Source: Cryptomeria japonica
Taxonomy: Eukaryota; Streptophyta; Pinopsida; Cupressales; Cupressaceae
NCBI RefSeq assembly: GCF_030272615.1
Contig: NC_081408.1
Coordinates: 622,602,476-622,666,475 of the forward strand
Length of the DNA stretch: 64,000 nt
Direction of reading: 5' to 3'
The notes under the pieces are model-generated. The model saw only the letters and a list, made by a program, of their open reading frames with translations, did no database searches and was not told where the DNA came from. Positions 11,300 through 21,900 of the stretch are shown piece after piece (the first letter of the stretch is position 1; every line of letters starts with the position of its first letter). The translations under genes and the position numbers were made by a program.

Positions 11300-13010
11300 T
11301 TTGAAGGAGAAGAAAAATTTCTTATTCATTTGAAAGAGTTCTATGCTAGGGGGAAAAAATTTTGGCATCAGAAATCCAAAGAAAGGTGGGTCAACGAAGG
11401 TGACAAGAATACCCACTACTTTCATCAGTCAATAGTGGCTAGGAGAATTGTTAACAGGGTAGATTTGATAAGTAATATGCAGGTGTGAGCCTTAGCCAGC
11501 CATCGCTCATTAGAAAAGCAGTCTCGTATTTTTCTGACATTTTTGTTCCCCAGTGTCCAGCTGTGCAGAGAGACTTTGCTAGTCTCTTGGCTAGTATTAT
11601 ATCCCTCATATCTATCGACATGAATGGGAGACTCCTGACACCCTTCAGTATGAAGTATGTTGACACTGCTGTTTTTGACCTCAAAGTCCAGACAAGTTCC
11701 ACAAGGATTTCTTTCAACTATGCATGTGTGTGTGTAGTGGTTGGCAGAGGTGGGAGTTGGAAAAGCAAACCCGCAATGGCAGGATTGAGTTCCTTGGAGA
11801 GGACCTCATGCAAACGGCATTCAAGTGTACAATTCCTGCCCTTATTCTAGAGGATAATCCTTCGTCCTTCACTGAATATAGACCCACTGCTCTTTGTAAT
11901 ATTCATGAACTCATTTCAAAGGCGATTGCAAAATGATTGAAAATTTGAAACCCCTCCTCCCCAACCTTATCTCTTCAGAACAGCATAGTTTTGTCCAATG
12001 GCATCAAATCCTCAATGGAGTTATCTTGGCTCATCCACAGATGCCATGGAGTAGCTATCAAATTAGATATAGCAAAAGCCTACTACAAAGTTGATGGGGC
12101 TTTTCTAGATGGTGTTCTTAAGGCAATTGGTTTTTCCTCACTTTGGTTCAAGTGGGTGATGAATCCAGTTTCTGCTGTTTAGTTCTTAGTTTTGGTCAAT
12201 GGAAAACTGGCTCACTTTTTCCTAATTTCCAGAGGGCTGAGAGAGGGAGATCCTCTTTCACCTTACCTATTAATGTACATGGATAAAGCTTTTGGCCATT
12301 TTTTAAGCAATCGAAGGTCCCGGAACTGCTGAAAGGAACTAGAGTTACCGATGATCTTGTGCCTTTGACACACTTACTGTTGACAAAACTCTTCTGTTTA
12401 ATTCAGGAGATGTGGCAGAGGCCAATTCTTTTATTTCAGCTATAAAGGTGTATGGAAAGGTTTCTGGTCAGGTTATAAACCAGAGAAGTTGAAGAGTTTC
12501 TTTATGAATGTCCCCACAAGAATACAATCTAAAATCAAAGCCATTATGGGATTCCAAGCAGCTGATCTCCCATGTGAATATTTGGGCATTTCTCTCTCTG
12601 AGTCTTTACTGGAATGGCTCCCCGCAAGAATACAATCTAAAATCAAAACCATTATGGGATTCCAAGCAGCTGATCTCCCATGTAAATATTTGGGCATTTC
12701 TTTCTTTGGGTCTTTACTGGGATGGCTCAAGGTGATTATGACAGGAATATTTGCCCAAAAGAAATTGATGGCATGGCAAAGAAGATGGCTGAGCTTAGCT
12801 GGAAGATTAAACTTAATTAAGATGGTCCTTCACACCATCCTCATATTCATGGTCTTTGTTCTCCCAGCCCTTTGCATCTGCAGGAATTTTCTATGGAGCA
12901 AGAACTCTGCTAAGAAGAAATTGCCATTGATAAAATGGGTGAGAGTATGTTGCAGATTCTCCCAAGGAGGGACAGGATTAAAAAATTTGTCTCTGCATAT
13001 TATAGCCTCG
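11300..13010 (+). pseudogene. LINE reverse transcriptase remnant
   Basis: Recognisable blocks in order: EGEEKF...FWHQKSKERWVNEGDKNT (11310-11420); YRPTALCNIHELISKAIAK (11880-11935), matching the LINE RT signature RPISLCN; KLDIAKAYYKVDGAFL (12060-12110); GLREGDPLSPYLL (12235-12275); YLGIS (12580 and 12690); and WQRRWLSLAGRLNLIK (12770-12820). The FADD active-site region near 12360 is badly decayed. The block ends at 13014 where the giant LTR entered, and LINE sequence resumes at 17567. Many stops make it non-functional. Confidence 0.85.
12512..12727 (+). repeat. 108-bp in-frame tandem duplication in the LINE RT
   Basis: Two adjacent copies (about 12512-12619 and 12620-12727) of a 36-codon unit that includes SKIKAIMGFQAADLPC and YLGIS. 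They differ at only a few sites. The duplication keeps frame, so it may date from before or after the element died. Confidence 0.9.
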
Positions 13011-13038
13011 GGCTTTGTTGTGACGTTTTCACACATCG

Positions 13039-13055
13039 CCCCATTGCAAATGGGG
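13039..13055 (+). repeat. Conserved 5' hairpin of the giant LTR (copy 2)
   Basis: CCCCATTGCAAATGGGG is a 7-bp perfect stem with a 3-base loop, 24 bases from the LTR start. It is shared by all three copies. Confidence 0.8.
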
Positions 13056-13439
13056 ACCCCCATTTTTTTGCTTGGTAGTATAATTGTTTTAGCTTAGTCG
13101 TCTAGCTTGGCAATAGTTCGAGTCTTTAACCTTTTGCTTGTGAGGGGATGCAACGCCTTGTCATGAGGGTGAGAGTCAATTGATAGGCAAACGTCAAGGT
13201 AGCCATTGGGTGGTGCTTCACAATGGAGCCTCTAGGTCAGGTCAAGGTGAGTCTCAGGGTAGATAAGTAGTCAAGTGAGCAGTACACCCTTAGGTCAAGA
13301 TGAAGAGGCAAGAATCAATCAAGCCTAAGTAAATGAAGAAAGGGAATGTATGACAAGAATACAAGTTAGTTTTCCTTGGATTTCCGAGAGGAAACTCAAA
13401 GATGAAACCCTCACAGTGACAGAGTCAACCTCAGGAAAG

Positions 13440-14405
13440 GATGAAGTCCAAATGCAGTATTGATTCCATGAGTGCTCAAATCCACGACTTGGATGCCTTT
13501 GATCAATGTAAGTCAATGATGATGGAATGCAACATTTATCTTTCAAATCCACACTCAAGATGAAGTGCTTGTGAAAGTGATTTCGTACTTGGAATAATTT
13601 TGGAGAAGCAATGCAACACCAAGTCAATCTTGTAACAATACTATCTTTCACTTGGTGAATCCGATGGACTTGAGAGATGAAAATGAGTTTTGTCCACCAT
13701 CTCATGAAATCCACACCCAAGCAAAACCCACGCCTAGGCAAAATCCACGACCTTGCTAAATCCACAACCTAGCGATGATGACTCCAATTGGTCTTTGAGT
13801 GCAAGAAATTCACAGCTGGGAATCATTAAAGGTGTTGATCGAATGAGTTGCATCATCCTCAAGTGTTGATGAATAATCTTGAACAAGGTGAAGTGAAATG
13901 AAGATCAAGTAAAGGTGGAGGCCACACTTGCAATGTTTGTCCTTGACTTGCTCAAATCCACGACCTAAGAGGTGTAGTGATGACTTTTGTCCTTGAGTTG
14001 CCAAAATCTGCGACCTAAGGAAATCCAAGGCTTAAAGCTTTGAAGGCAATAATGAATGAGTGTAATGCTGTTCCAATATCTTGATGGGCAATAATGAAAA
14101 TGCCTTGGAGTGAATTGGATGAAGAAATCTTGATGTTGATGGTGAGTGATGAAGATCAATCCATGACTTGAGCACATCCATGACTTGCTAAAATTCACGC
14201 CTTGAGCATGAAAATGACAAGGTTGATCCATAAGTGAAGAAGAAATGAAAAACTCATTCAATCCTTGACTTGGAGAATGAAGATCAACAGCATGATGAAG
14301 GTGAATTAATCGATTAAGTGCTGGAATTGGCAAGCTTGAATGATGATGATGACTATCCTCCACTCACCAAAATCCATGCCCTTCTAAAGTCCACAACCAA
14401 GGTGA
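13440..14405 (+). repeat. Array of AAATCCACGACC-like repeats in giant LTR copy 2
   Basis: About a dozen degenerate copies of a 12-17 base motif (AAATCCACGACCTTGG-like), for example near 13475, 13550, 13700, 13730, 13750, 13955, 14005, 14180 and 14370, often in pairs, within longer repeats rich in GATGATG and AAATGA words. It takes the place of the palindrome arrays of the other copies and shares no core with them. Confidence 0.75.
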
Positions 14406-14409
14406 GGCG

Positions 14410-15511
14410 TTAGTGTGACCAGCAAGGAGACATAAAAGCACATAAGCGATGCAATTAATTGAATGTTAATAAACAAGTTGGCTTCCTAGGGATGTAAACC
14501 ATTAAGGGATAAGGTGCTTATAAAGAGGACAGATGATCATTTTATTTGATCATCTCAAACAAATTCAGTTCATAAGCAGATCAATGACAGCAATCTCCAT
14601 CAGAACAAGGGCAATTAAATTTAATATCACAGCAATTCCCATCAAGCAAGAAGAAGCAAGTCAAATCAGAAACAAATCAAGGAGAATCAGACATAAAAGA
14701 AGATAAATCAGACATGGAAAGCAGAGATCAAGTCACCATTTTACCATCATTTAGGATGCATATTAGATTGGAAGTTGGTCAAATCTGTCTATATCATGTG
14801 TTTGATGCTATCTATGCTTATTTTGCAGGTGTGATTAAGGAAGAGGGTGAAGGAGCAGACTGCAATCATTTCAAAGAAACATTGCAAAAAAGAAGGAAAA
14901 CTCTCCAGAACACTTCAGCAAGACAGAGGAGGAACATCCAGAGATAACTTCATCAGCAAACAGCAGATTGCAAAGAGAGAAGCACAGGATGATTGAATGA
15001 TGATGAAGGAGGACATATCAGCAGCTTGCAGAGGTCAAGGTTCAAGGAAGGATATCAGTGTAGTCAATAAAGAGGTGCAGCTCATGATCAGATGCAAGAC
15101 TCAGCAAGATGGTGAAGGGGTCAAGATTCACAATCATGAAGGATGAGATATGCAAGATACAATATCATTTATCTTCACGGACAGCAGGGAGAGAACTTCA
15201 CAATAAGGCAATGAAGGACTCGCAACATCAAGATAGAACAATAAAGTGAAGGATTGCTCAAGCACATCAAGGCATTCACAATGACAAGTGCAGATCGAAA
15301 GGACAAGACATGAAAGACTCAAAAAGTGCAACGAGGATGGATGAACAAAATGATGCAATCAATTAAATTCCCAAAACAAAATGATGCAATCAATCAAGGT
15401 CAACATGTCCAAGTTCGGCAAACCTAGCTCATTCAAGAGTGGAGCAAGTGACACGTCATTTCACCAAATATTGTTTATCTTACCTAACCTCGATTCCTAT
15501 TGGTTAGAATT
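14410..15511. other. Non-coding middle of giant LTR copy 2
   Basis: AG-rich sequence with many AGCAGAT, CAGCA and AAGGA words. There is no conserved domain. Short frames here (such as 14714-14947) match nothing I recognise. Confidence 0.5.
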
Positions 15512-16461
15512 TAATAAAATATTCAATGTTATCAAACAATAGAGCAAGAGCTCTATATAAAGAATTTATAAGAGACAATGTTTCTAAAAGAAAAGGTGAA
15601 AAACCGATCAAAACCCAAGACACAAAATCCGAGACACGAATCAAAATACAAAACTACATTTTTGAGGAAAAATAGTAAAACCCTTCTACAAAACAATTTT
15701 TAAGGCAAAAAATCGAACAAAACCCACAATAATTCTTTATGGACAAAAATTATAAAACCCTCCCAGAATTATTTAAGGAACAAAAAAATTAAAAAACCCT
15801 AGTGCCATGTAGACCCATGAAAATAACCTAAAAATCGCAGCCCTTGCGCGAAAAACACAATCACAAAGGAAAGAACTCGAGTTCACGGGCCATGAAATAA
15901 ACTTAAACCTGACACAGAAATCAATCCCGACATGGGTCGGGTGGACAAAAATCACGACCTGAAAAATCAGTCGTGCCGAACACTCCCATTGCACAGAACA
16001 CAAAACCTGGTTGCATGAAAAACGTCAGAGAAAAAAACATGAAATAGGACATGGTGCCGCCCAGAAAATCGCAAATCGAAGATGCAGCGTTGTGCACAGA
16101 CACGCAGCCAAAAAATCGGGAACCAAAAAGAACTCACAGGTTGAAAATTCACAACAAAAAAAATCATGCCGCCAAAAATCACACATGCAAAACAGAACCA
16201 AAATTGCCACGTCGTGAATTTTAGAAATCGCCCAAAAAACAAACAACCCACGAAAATAGAAGACAACTACGAGCTGCAAACAGAAAATCACACCAAAAAA
16301 ACCTTAAGGGTTTGCCACCAACAAAGGAGCAAAAACACAAAAACCCTAGATCGCGGCCAACAAAATGACTTTGACCCAAAATCTACAAATCAGACAACCA
16401 CCCTTGAAGAAGGCCCTCCCAAAATCCTAAGCCCTCCGAAGAGGGAGACGGGCTCAGACCC

Positions 16462-16473
16462 GCTCTGATACCA
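16462..16473 (-). promoter_or_regulatory. Primer binding site of the small element
   Basis: GCTCTGATACCA on the plus strand, that is TGGTATCAGAGC on the minus strand, abuts the LTR. This is a perfect initiator tRNA-Met site. Confidence 0.93.
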
Positions 16474-16646
16474 TAATAAAATATTCGATGTTATTAAACA
16501 ATAGAGCGAGAGCTCTATATAAAGAATTTTTAAGAGACAATGTTTCTAAAAGAAACAATCGTAAACTAAAGCTGAAAATAGAAACTAACTAAATAAACTA
16601 AGGATGACTAAGATGACCATTAAAGAAACATTAGAATATTCTAATA
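16474..16646 (-). repeat. Full 5' LTR of the small element (173 bp)
   Basis: Minus-strand ends are TATTAG and TATTA. It contains a TATATAAAG-like box (16518-16526 on the plus strand) and the hairpins GTTTCTTTTAGAAAC and GAGCTCTCGCTC. The partner at 15512-15593 is truncated. Confidence 0.85.
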
Positions 16647-16730
16647 GAATTCAATTTTGGACATGTGTCCAAAATATGTAATCAAATCATTGGTCAAGTA
16701 GTAAATGCAATGCAATGTTAGTTGTAATCA

Positions 16731-16815
16731 ACCCTAATAGGGTTTTATCTTGTAATCTTGGCCATTGATTTGGATTTGATCCTAGCCTTTCATTTGTAAA
16801 GGGAAGTCTATAAAA
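16731..16815 (+). promoter_or_regulatory. LTR promoter: half telo-box palindrome and TATA box (copy 2)
   Basis: AACCCTAATAGGGTTTT (from about 16730) is followed about 60 bases later by CTATAAAAGG (16808-16817). Spacing and flanking words (CTTGGCCATTGAT, CATTTGTAAAGGG) match copies 1 and 3. Confidence 0.6.
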
Positions 16816-17566
16816 GGCTTGCTCTCCTCATTTGTTAAGGTTAATAGACATTAAATAGCAACTATCTATATGTAGAGTAGGAGAAGGCAGAAATTGTTGC
16901 CAAGGCATGTAAATAAACACACATTTTATTGAATTTATGGTTAATGATCGTGTTTCTTTTGCATATTGTATGCTTCATTGATTGATGGAATAATGCATGG
17001 ATGTTGATAATTCCTTGGTTCATACTATTTGTGGTTGGATGATTTTCAATTACAGTGCATAGTTAGCCTGAACCTTAAAATGTGCTAAGTTCAATTGTGG
17101 ATATGTTTATTCAAATTGTGCCAGTGTATTGGGTATTTGGATGAATGTTCATGATATGAAAACCTTTCATTTCCCTTGGAAGATTGCATCGGTTTTGTGT
17201 AGTTGTTGGCAACATGGCAAAGCAAAGCTTGGTTTGAGGAATGTGTCCATCCAAGCATCATTAGTGCTATCCTTGATCTTGGAATAAATTAGATTTCTCT
17301 AAACCCTCAAATCCCTTTTATCTATTTTTCAAACCAAGTAAATTTCCACATTCCAGCCGCATTCAAGCAATTACGTAAGTCCCCTTGGATTACCAGAAAT
17401 CGCATCAACCATTGAGACTATCCACACGTCAAGACCTGACAGTATAAACCTTGGAGTAATCTCAAGTGATCACATAGTTCAGCATTTGAGAAGATTTTGT
17501 TCAAGAGAGGATAGAGTATTCAATTCTTTATTTTGTGTTCTAAGTATCATAAAGCACACGTCAACA

Positions 17567-17800
17567 GGCTCCAAGCTAGGATAATGTTTTTTACTGGAGT
17601 ATGGTAAACCTCGGTGCAAGGCATTAAGACACAAGCATCGAGAGCCTGCAGATTCTTCTTCTCTTCAAATCCACTCATCCCCTCATCCTCCCAGGTGTCC
17701 TGCGATCTCAAATTTTATGATCTGCAATAAAGATCTAATTGCTAACCGCCTCACCTTGGAAGTAGGCAATGGATGTACGCTAAGTTGCCAAATCAACCTA
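17567..17800 (+). pseudogene. LINE C-terminal fragment after the LTR insertion
   Basis: ICNKDLIANRLTLEVGNG (17718-17770) resembles the plant LINE block that precedes the zf-RVT domain. It directly continues the LINE fragment that stops at 13014. Confidence 0.65.
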
Positions 17801-18620
17801 TTTCCCTGCCAACCCCAGGTATGCTTTATCCCGGAATCTCTACAGAATTGGCCAAGGTTCAAGATTAAACTGTCTGAAACATGTTTCATCACAGCTGACC
17901 AAACCCAGGCAAACCTGAAGCTGATGGCATTTCCGAGCACATTCTGATACAATTCCAAGGTCAGGCAAATTTTTCAAGACACTTTTTTAGTTCTGTGACC
18001 CACAAAAAGAAACATTTGTCCCAAAACACAATGATTGACATACTATTGCATGTGTAGTTTCATAGCAACAAAGAAGAAACATTTCACGTGGTGGACCCAC
18101 AGCAACAAGGGAGAACAATGATTTCATGTGACAGTCACAGCAGGAGCCCACAGTGAACAGGGACAATTCAACACCCACAAAAAGCTGACTTCTCATGGAT
18201 TTATCTGCTCACGCTGACTGAAGCACAAGTTTCTGGTTGAAATCTATGGTAGACCTTGATAATTCTGTATGTTCTTAGGGCATCACAAACAGACTAGGTA
18301 GTCTAAAAAAATTTAAATTCTTTAGCAAGAGATCCAAAGCAATGTTAAATATCTTTGAACGAATATGAAGCTTATTTTTCATGCCAATTACATTCTTGTG
18401 CTACCTTACTTTAAACTTGATATTTCCAAGTTTTATATTGGTTTTAACTTTTAAAGACCAACATTTTAGTATCTTACTACAATTTATTTATATTATATTA
18501 TTTTAAATATTATTATAAATTTATGGTTTTTATATTATTTTTGTACAGATTTACCTTGAGTGTACCCAGCCCCCAAAAAACATTTGCCATACCCACATAC
18601 CCAATTCCCATTCAGTAGCT
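17801..18620. other. Unidentified insert within the LINE
   Basis: LINE homology is lost after about 17800 and returns near 18630. The 0.8 kb between is AT-rich in its second half (18470-18540) and shows no domain, LTR ends or terminal repeats that I could define. Confidence 0.4.
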
Positions 18621-18629
18621 TAGGATGTA

Positions 18630-19191
18630 AACATTGTAAGACATTGTTCTGGGACGATTCATGGCTTGGTAACCAGTGACTGTCCAGTTGGATTGATTTG
18701 GAAAAGATTCATGTTGGACATATGGAGTTGTGCACCCTTTGATCAAAATTTATTGGATGGAATCCTTCTACATGTGCATTGGCTCTCACAGATGGCACAG
18801 GGAGAAATTGCATTCAGTGTTGGATCTGCAATTTTCAGGTTTGTGGAGGTTGCTACAGGGGATAAGAATCCATTTTCTTCAGAGAGAAGATAAGACTTAT
18901 TTGGACAGGCAATCCCTTTGGGACATATTCAGTCAATCCAGACCATGCAACTCTATGCTCTTTCAATCACCCTCACTTCCCTTGGCAGCCAAGTGATCTT
19001 ATTTGGGTCAGTGAAGTGCCTCCAAAATGCTGTGTATATTTGTCTAGTTGGCAGAACGCAGTAAAATTTTAATTTTTAATAACCTCCAGAAACGTGGATT
19101 TGCTGGTCTGTCTAAATGCATATCGTGCCTGGAAGCTAGTTAAACAGTTGATCATTTATTTTTGCAATATGAATTCATCCAGTGAGTGTGG
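18630..19191 (+). pseudogene. LINE zf-RVT region remnant
   Basis: Recognisable blocks include LFWDDSWLGN (18645-18675), WVSEVPPK (19005-19030) and NNLQKRGFAGLSKCISCLEAS (19075-19140, stopping after LEAS), then TVDHLFLQYEF (19147-19180). These match the Trp/Cys-rich zf-RVT pattern of plant LINE polyproteins, including the C-x2-C pair and the HLF motif. Several frame changes are needed. Confidence 0.75.
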
Positions 19192-19655
19192 GTGAAAAGT
19201 TCGAGCAATATGGATATGGTGCAAATTCTCTGAGCCAGGTCTAAGGAGCATATCTGTCTGTAGGCACAGGGATCTATGCACTTAAGCTCACTGTGGCAGC
19301 ATGTATTGTGCTGCTCCATCTGGGAGCTTTAGATCGAGGGAATCCATCATTATCTTTTGTGAATCTGTTTCTTCTTGGGAAAGCTGCTGGAACATAATTT
19401 ACCAGCTATAGTTTGGTTTTCTAAAGTTCTAAACCATCTCCGATGACAGTTAGAACTAATTTTTCTGTTGAAGCAGGACACCATGATTAATTGGCTCCCT
19501 TCCTTCCTCTGATCCTACAGTGAGGAAGGAAAAGGAAATGAAAAAGCTAATAAATACCAGCCTCCCTTGCTTGGCTCCTTAAAGCAGAATTTTAATGGAG
19601 CATCAAGATGTAATCTAAACCAGGCTGGAGCTAATGTGATTGTTAGATTCAGTTC
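19192..19655 (+). repeat. 464-bp direct duplication, copy 1
   Basis: Same length as 21437-21900 and about 97% identical by eye (around 12 differences). It is LINE sequence leading into the RNase H domain. Copy 1 stops exactly at the solo LTR. Confidence 0.92.
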
Positions 19656-21429
19656 TGTCATGTCCCCATCCTTGACCCAATAATCGGATTAACAATTGTA
19701 TATAGTACTAATATTTAACTGTATATTTATAACAAACGTAACATAAAGGCATCGTGGAAAATCGTCTTATTCCATAAGACTTCACAATCTTCATATCAAG
19801 CCTACAAGTGAAACATAGAGACTAAGATGAAGTGGTGAAGACAAGGAATTGATATCCACCCATTCCCATGAGCAAGGAATGAAAACTGGAGAACATACTG
19901 AATCGGTGACCATAATACTGATGTCACACAAGTACTCATGAAGGTCTCGTAGGCAAAACCTTATTAGCATAGCAATGAATACTTATCATACCTGAAGGTA
20001 ATTCCTATTGATTAAGCCATTAGCAAACACATAGTTAGTGGCAGACCAGATCTGATGCATGTCAGATTATCTGCCTTTGCAACCATTAATTATTAATACA
20101 TGCATTAAAAGAGAGCAGCGGTCTTATTACAAGGCAGCAATCTAGATAGTATTAATAATGAATACCAATTGCTACGATGGTTATATTTAACAGTGTTCCA
20201 CGGAAACGCGTTTCCCCCTCCCAGGCCCAAGTCCCCCGTCCCCGAAACCCATCCCCGAAACTTTTTCCCTTTGTCCCCCCATCCCCAAAGCCCACCCCCG
20301 CATCCCCCTGTCTCCCCATTGCCAACGGCGTGGAACACTGAATTATTTAACAAAGACAATTATATGAAGGGGCGGCGATTGTTATACTAATCACAAATTA
20401 GCAACAGTTATGAAAAGGTATCCCTATTGCAGCGATTCACAAATAAAATTGTATTTATCAAGAGACGTCACCTTTTAGGGGGTTGTGTGGTTAGAAGAGA
20501 CACAACTTTTCTATCAATCTGAAGACTATAAAATAGGTTAGGATGGGAAAAGTAAAGGCATCAATCAAGGAGAAGACAGCAGTTTGGTAATGATATCAAC
20601 TGCAGCATAGATCGATCATAATAAGAACAGCTGGACTGATTTATTGGCAGCCCTTAGTTTATATCAACATTATTGGTAGCAGCAGATTGATATGCTGTAT
20701 CCTACCCCTGGAATTAATGTTTATTTATGATATTGCACAATGAATACTGTTAGGAGTAATAGACCAATGCATGGCATGCACTAATAAGCTATTCCAATTA
20801 TTCCTACAGATGTATATCTGTATATATAGACTGAGATAATATCAATAAGATTTATAATAATATCCGAAATATAAGTGAAAGAATATATATATATATATAC
20901 AATGTCTTGATCAGAAAAAATAACAATATTAGATTGTAAATCAGAAAGAACTCTTAAGATAATAAACATTAAGAGGAATGTGTAAATACAATTTCATTCT
21001 TGCTGCTATCATCAGTATTTAAGAAGATGGGGATGGGATGTACCAAAGAGGGGCAGTCTAAATCCAAGCAATAGGTTAAGTCCCAAGATAGGGTGGGGAT
21101 CAGCGACCCATAAGCCTTGAGGGTATCGACCCAAGATAGGTAAGGGCTTGGATCTGTAAACTTTGAGGGAACCTATTATATTTGGTCTCTAAGCGCTTTG
21201 GTAACATACATAAACCCTTCTCCCTTAAAACTGAAGTAGTAGCAGGTTCTGATATCTATACTAAGAACAAGGAATGATGAAATTAATCATCTAATGAGAA
21301 AAATAAATAAGCACTTGTTAATAACTAATAAATTGAAGAATATCAATGACTGGCTTCATGATTAGTCTCTCAATCTATTTTAGTATATTGAAATAGATTA
21401 ATTATGTTAATTAGGTAGGGGACATTACA
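19656..21429 (+). mobile_element. Solo LTR of 1774 bp (TGTCATGTCCCC family)
   Basis: Terminal words TGTCATGTCCCC and GGGGACATTACA are near-perfect inverses. The flanks are AGTTC (19651-19655) and AGTTT (21430-21434), a 5-bp target duplication with one change. There is no coding sequence. It lies at the junction of the 464-bp tandem duplication and contains a (TA)n run (20884-20900) and a nested 150-bp element. Orientation is given arbitrarily. Confidence 0.8.
20191..20340. mobile_element. 150-bp MITE-like element with perfect 12-bp terminal inverted repeats
   Basis: Ends are CAGTGTTCCACG and its exact complement. CAGTG ends suggest the hAT superfamily, but I find no 8-bp target duplication, so the class is open. 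The interior is strongly C-rich on the plus strand (runs of CCCC), unlike its AT-rich surroundings. Confidence 0.7.
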
Positions 21430-21436
21430 AGTTTGC

Positions 21437-21900
21437 GTGAAAAGTTCGAGCAATATGGATATGGTGCAAATTCTCTGATCCAGGTGTAAGGAGCATATCT
21501 GTCTATAGGCACAGGAATCTATGCACTTAAGCTCACTGTAGCAGCATGTATTGTGCTGCTCCATCTGGGAGCTTTAGATCGAGGGAATCCATCATTATCT
21601 TTTGTGAATCTGTTTCTTCTTGGGAAAGATACTGGAACATAATTTACCAGCTATAGTTTGGTTTTCTAAAGTTCTAAACCATCTCCGATGAAAGTTAGAA
21701 CTAATTTTTCTGTTGAAGCAGGACACCATGATTAATTGGCTCCCTTCCTTCCTCTGATCCTACAGTGAGGAAGGAAAAAGAAATGAAAAAGCTAATAAAT
21801 ACCAGCCTCCCTTGCTTGGCTCCTTAAAGCAGAATTTTAATGGAGCATCAAGATGTAATCCAAACCAGGCTGGAGCTAATGTGATTGTTAAATTCAGTTC
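21437..21900 (+). repeat. 464-bp direct duplication, copy 2
   Basis: Second copy of 19192-19655. LINE sequence continues directly from it into the RNase H region. Confidence 0.92.

Larger units (their letters stand above)
15512..16646 (-). mobile_element. Small non-autonomous copia-type LTR element (1135 bp)
   Basis: Flanked by a perfect 5-bp target duplication GAATT (15507-15511 and 16647-16651). On the minus strand: a 173-bp 5' LTR (16474-16646), an initiator-Met PBS (16462-16473), about 0.87 kb of internal sequence with no pol motif, and only the last 82 bp of the 3' LTR (15512-15593). The LTR starts TATTAGAATATT, the same 12 bases as the plus-strand copia at 3822, and shares its hairpin layout, so the two look like relatives. 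It may be a TRIM-like element or an internally deleted copia. Confidence 0.85.
13015..17566 (+). mobile_element. Giant solo LTR, copy 2 (4552 bp)
   Basis: Starts TTGTTGTGACG and ends CACACGTCAACA, inside the LINE, whose sequence continues on both sides. The flanks share GGCT (13011-13014 and 17567-17570), a 4-bp target duplication. The first ~60 bases match the starts at 9594 (minus) and 39963. The last ~0.95 kb (16650-17566) matches 43430-44451, including telo-box, TATA box and GTCAACA end. The middle differs completely from the palindrome arrays of the other two copies. It holds no coding sequence of its own and carries the nested element at 15512. Confidence 0.8.

Noticed and set aside
13015-17566. 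A DNA transposon with terminal inverted repeats (TGTTG...CAACA)
   Set aside because: The inverted similarity is only 5 bases plus a weak extension, and a TATA promoter in the last kb with LTR-like ends fits an LTR better. Kept as the main alternative.
17683-17958. Minus-strand frame as a gene
   Set aside because: It overlaps recognisable LINE sequence on the plus strand and resembles nothing.
20181-20350. TTTAA or ATTTAA target duplication of the 150-bp element
   Set aside because: The matching TTTAA words are not both adjacent to the element ends, so this is not evidence of a duplication.
20105-20359. Gly-rich protein frame on the minus strand
   Set aside because: It is the C-rich core of the 150-bp inverted-repeat element translated in reverse.
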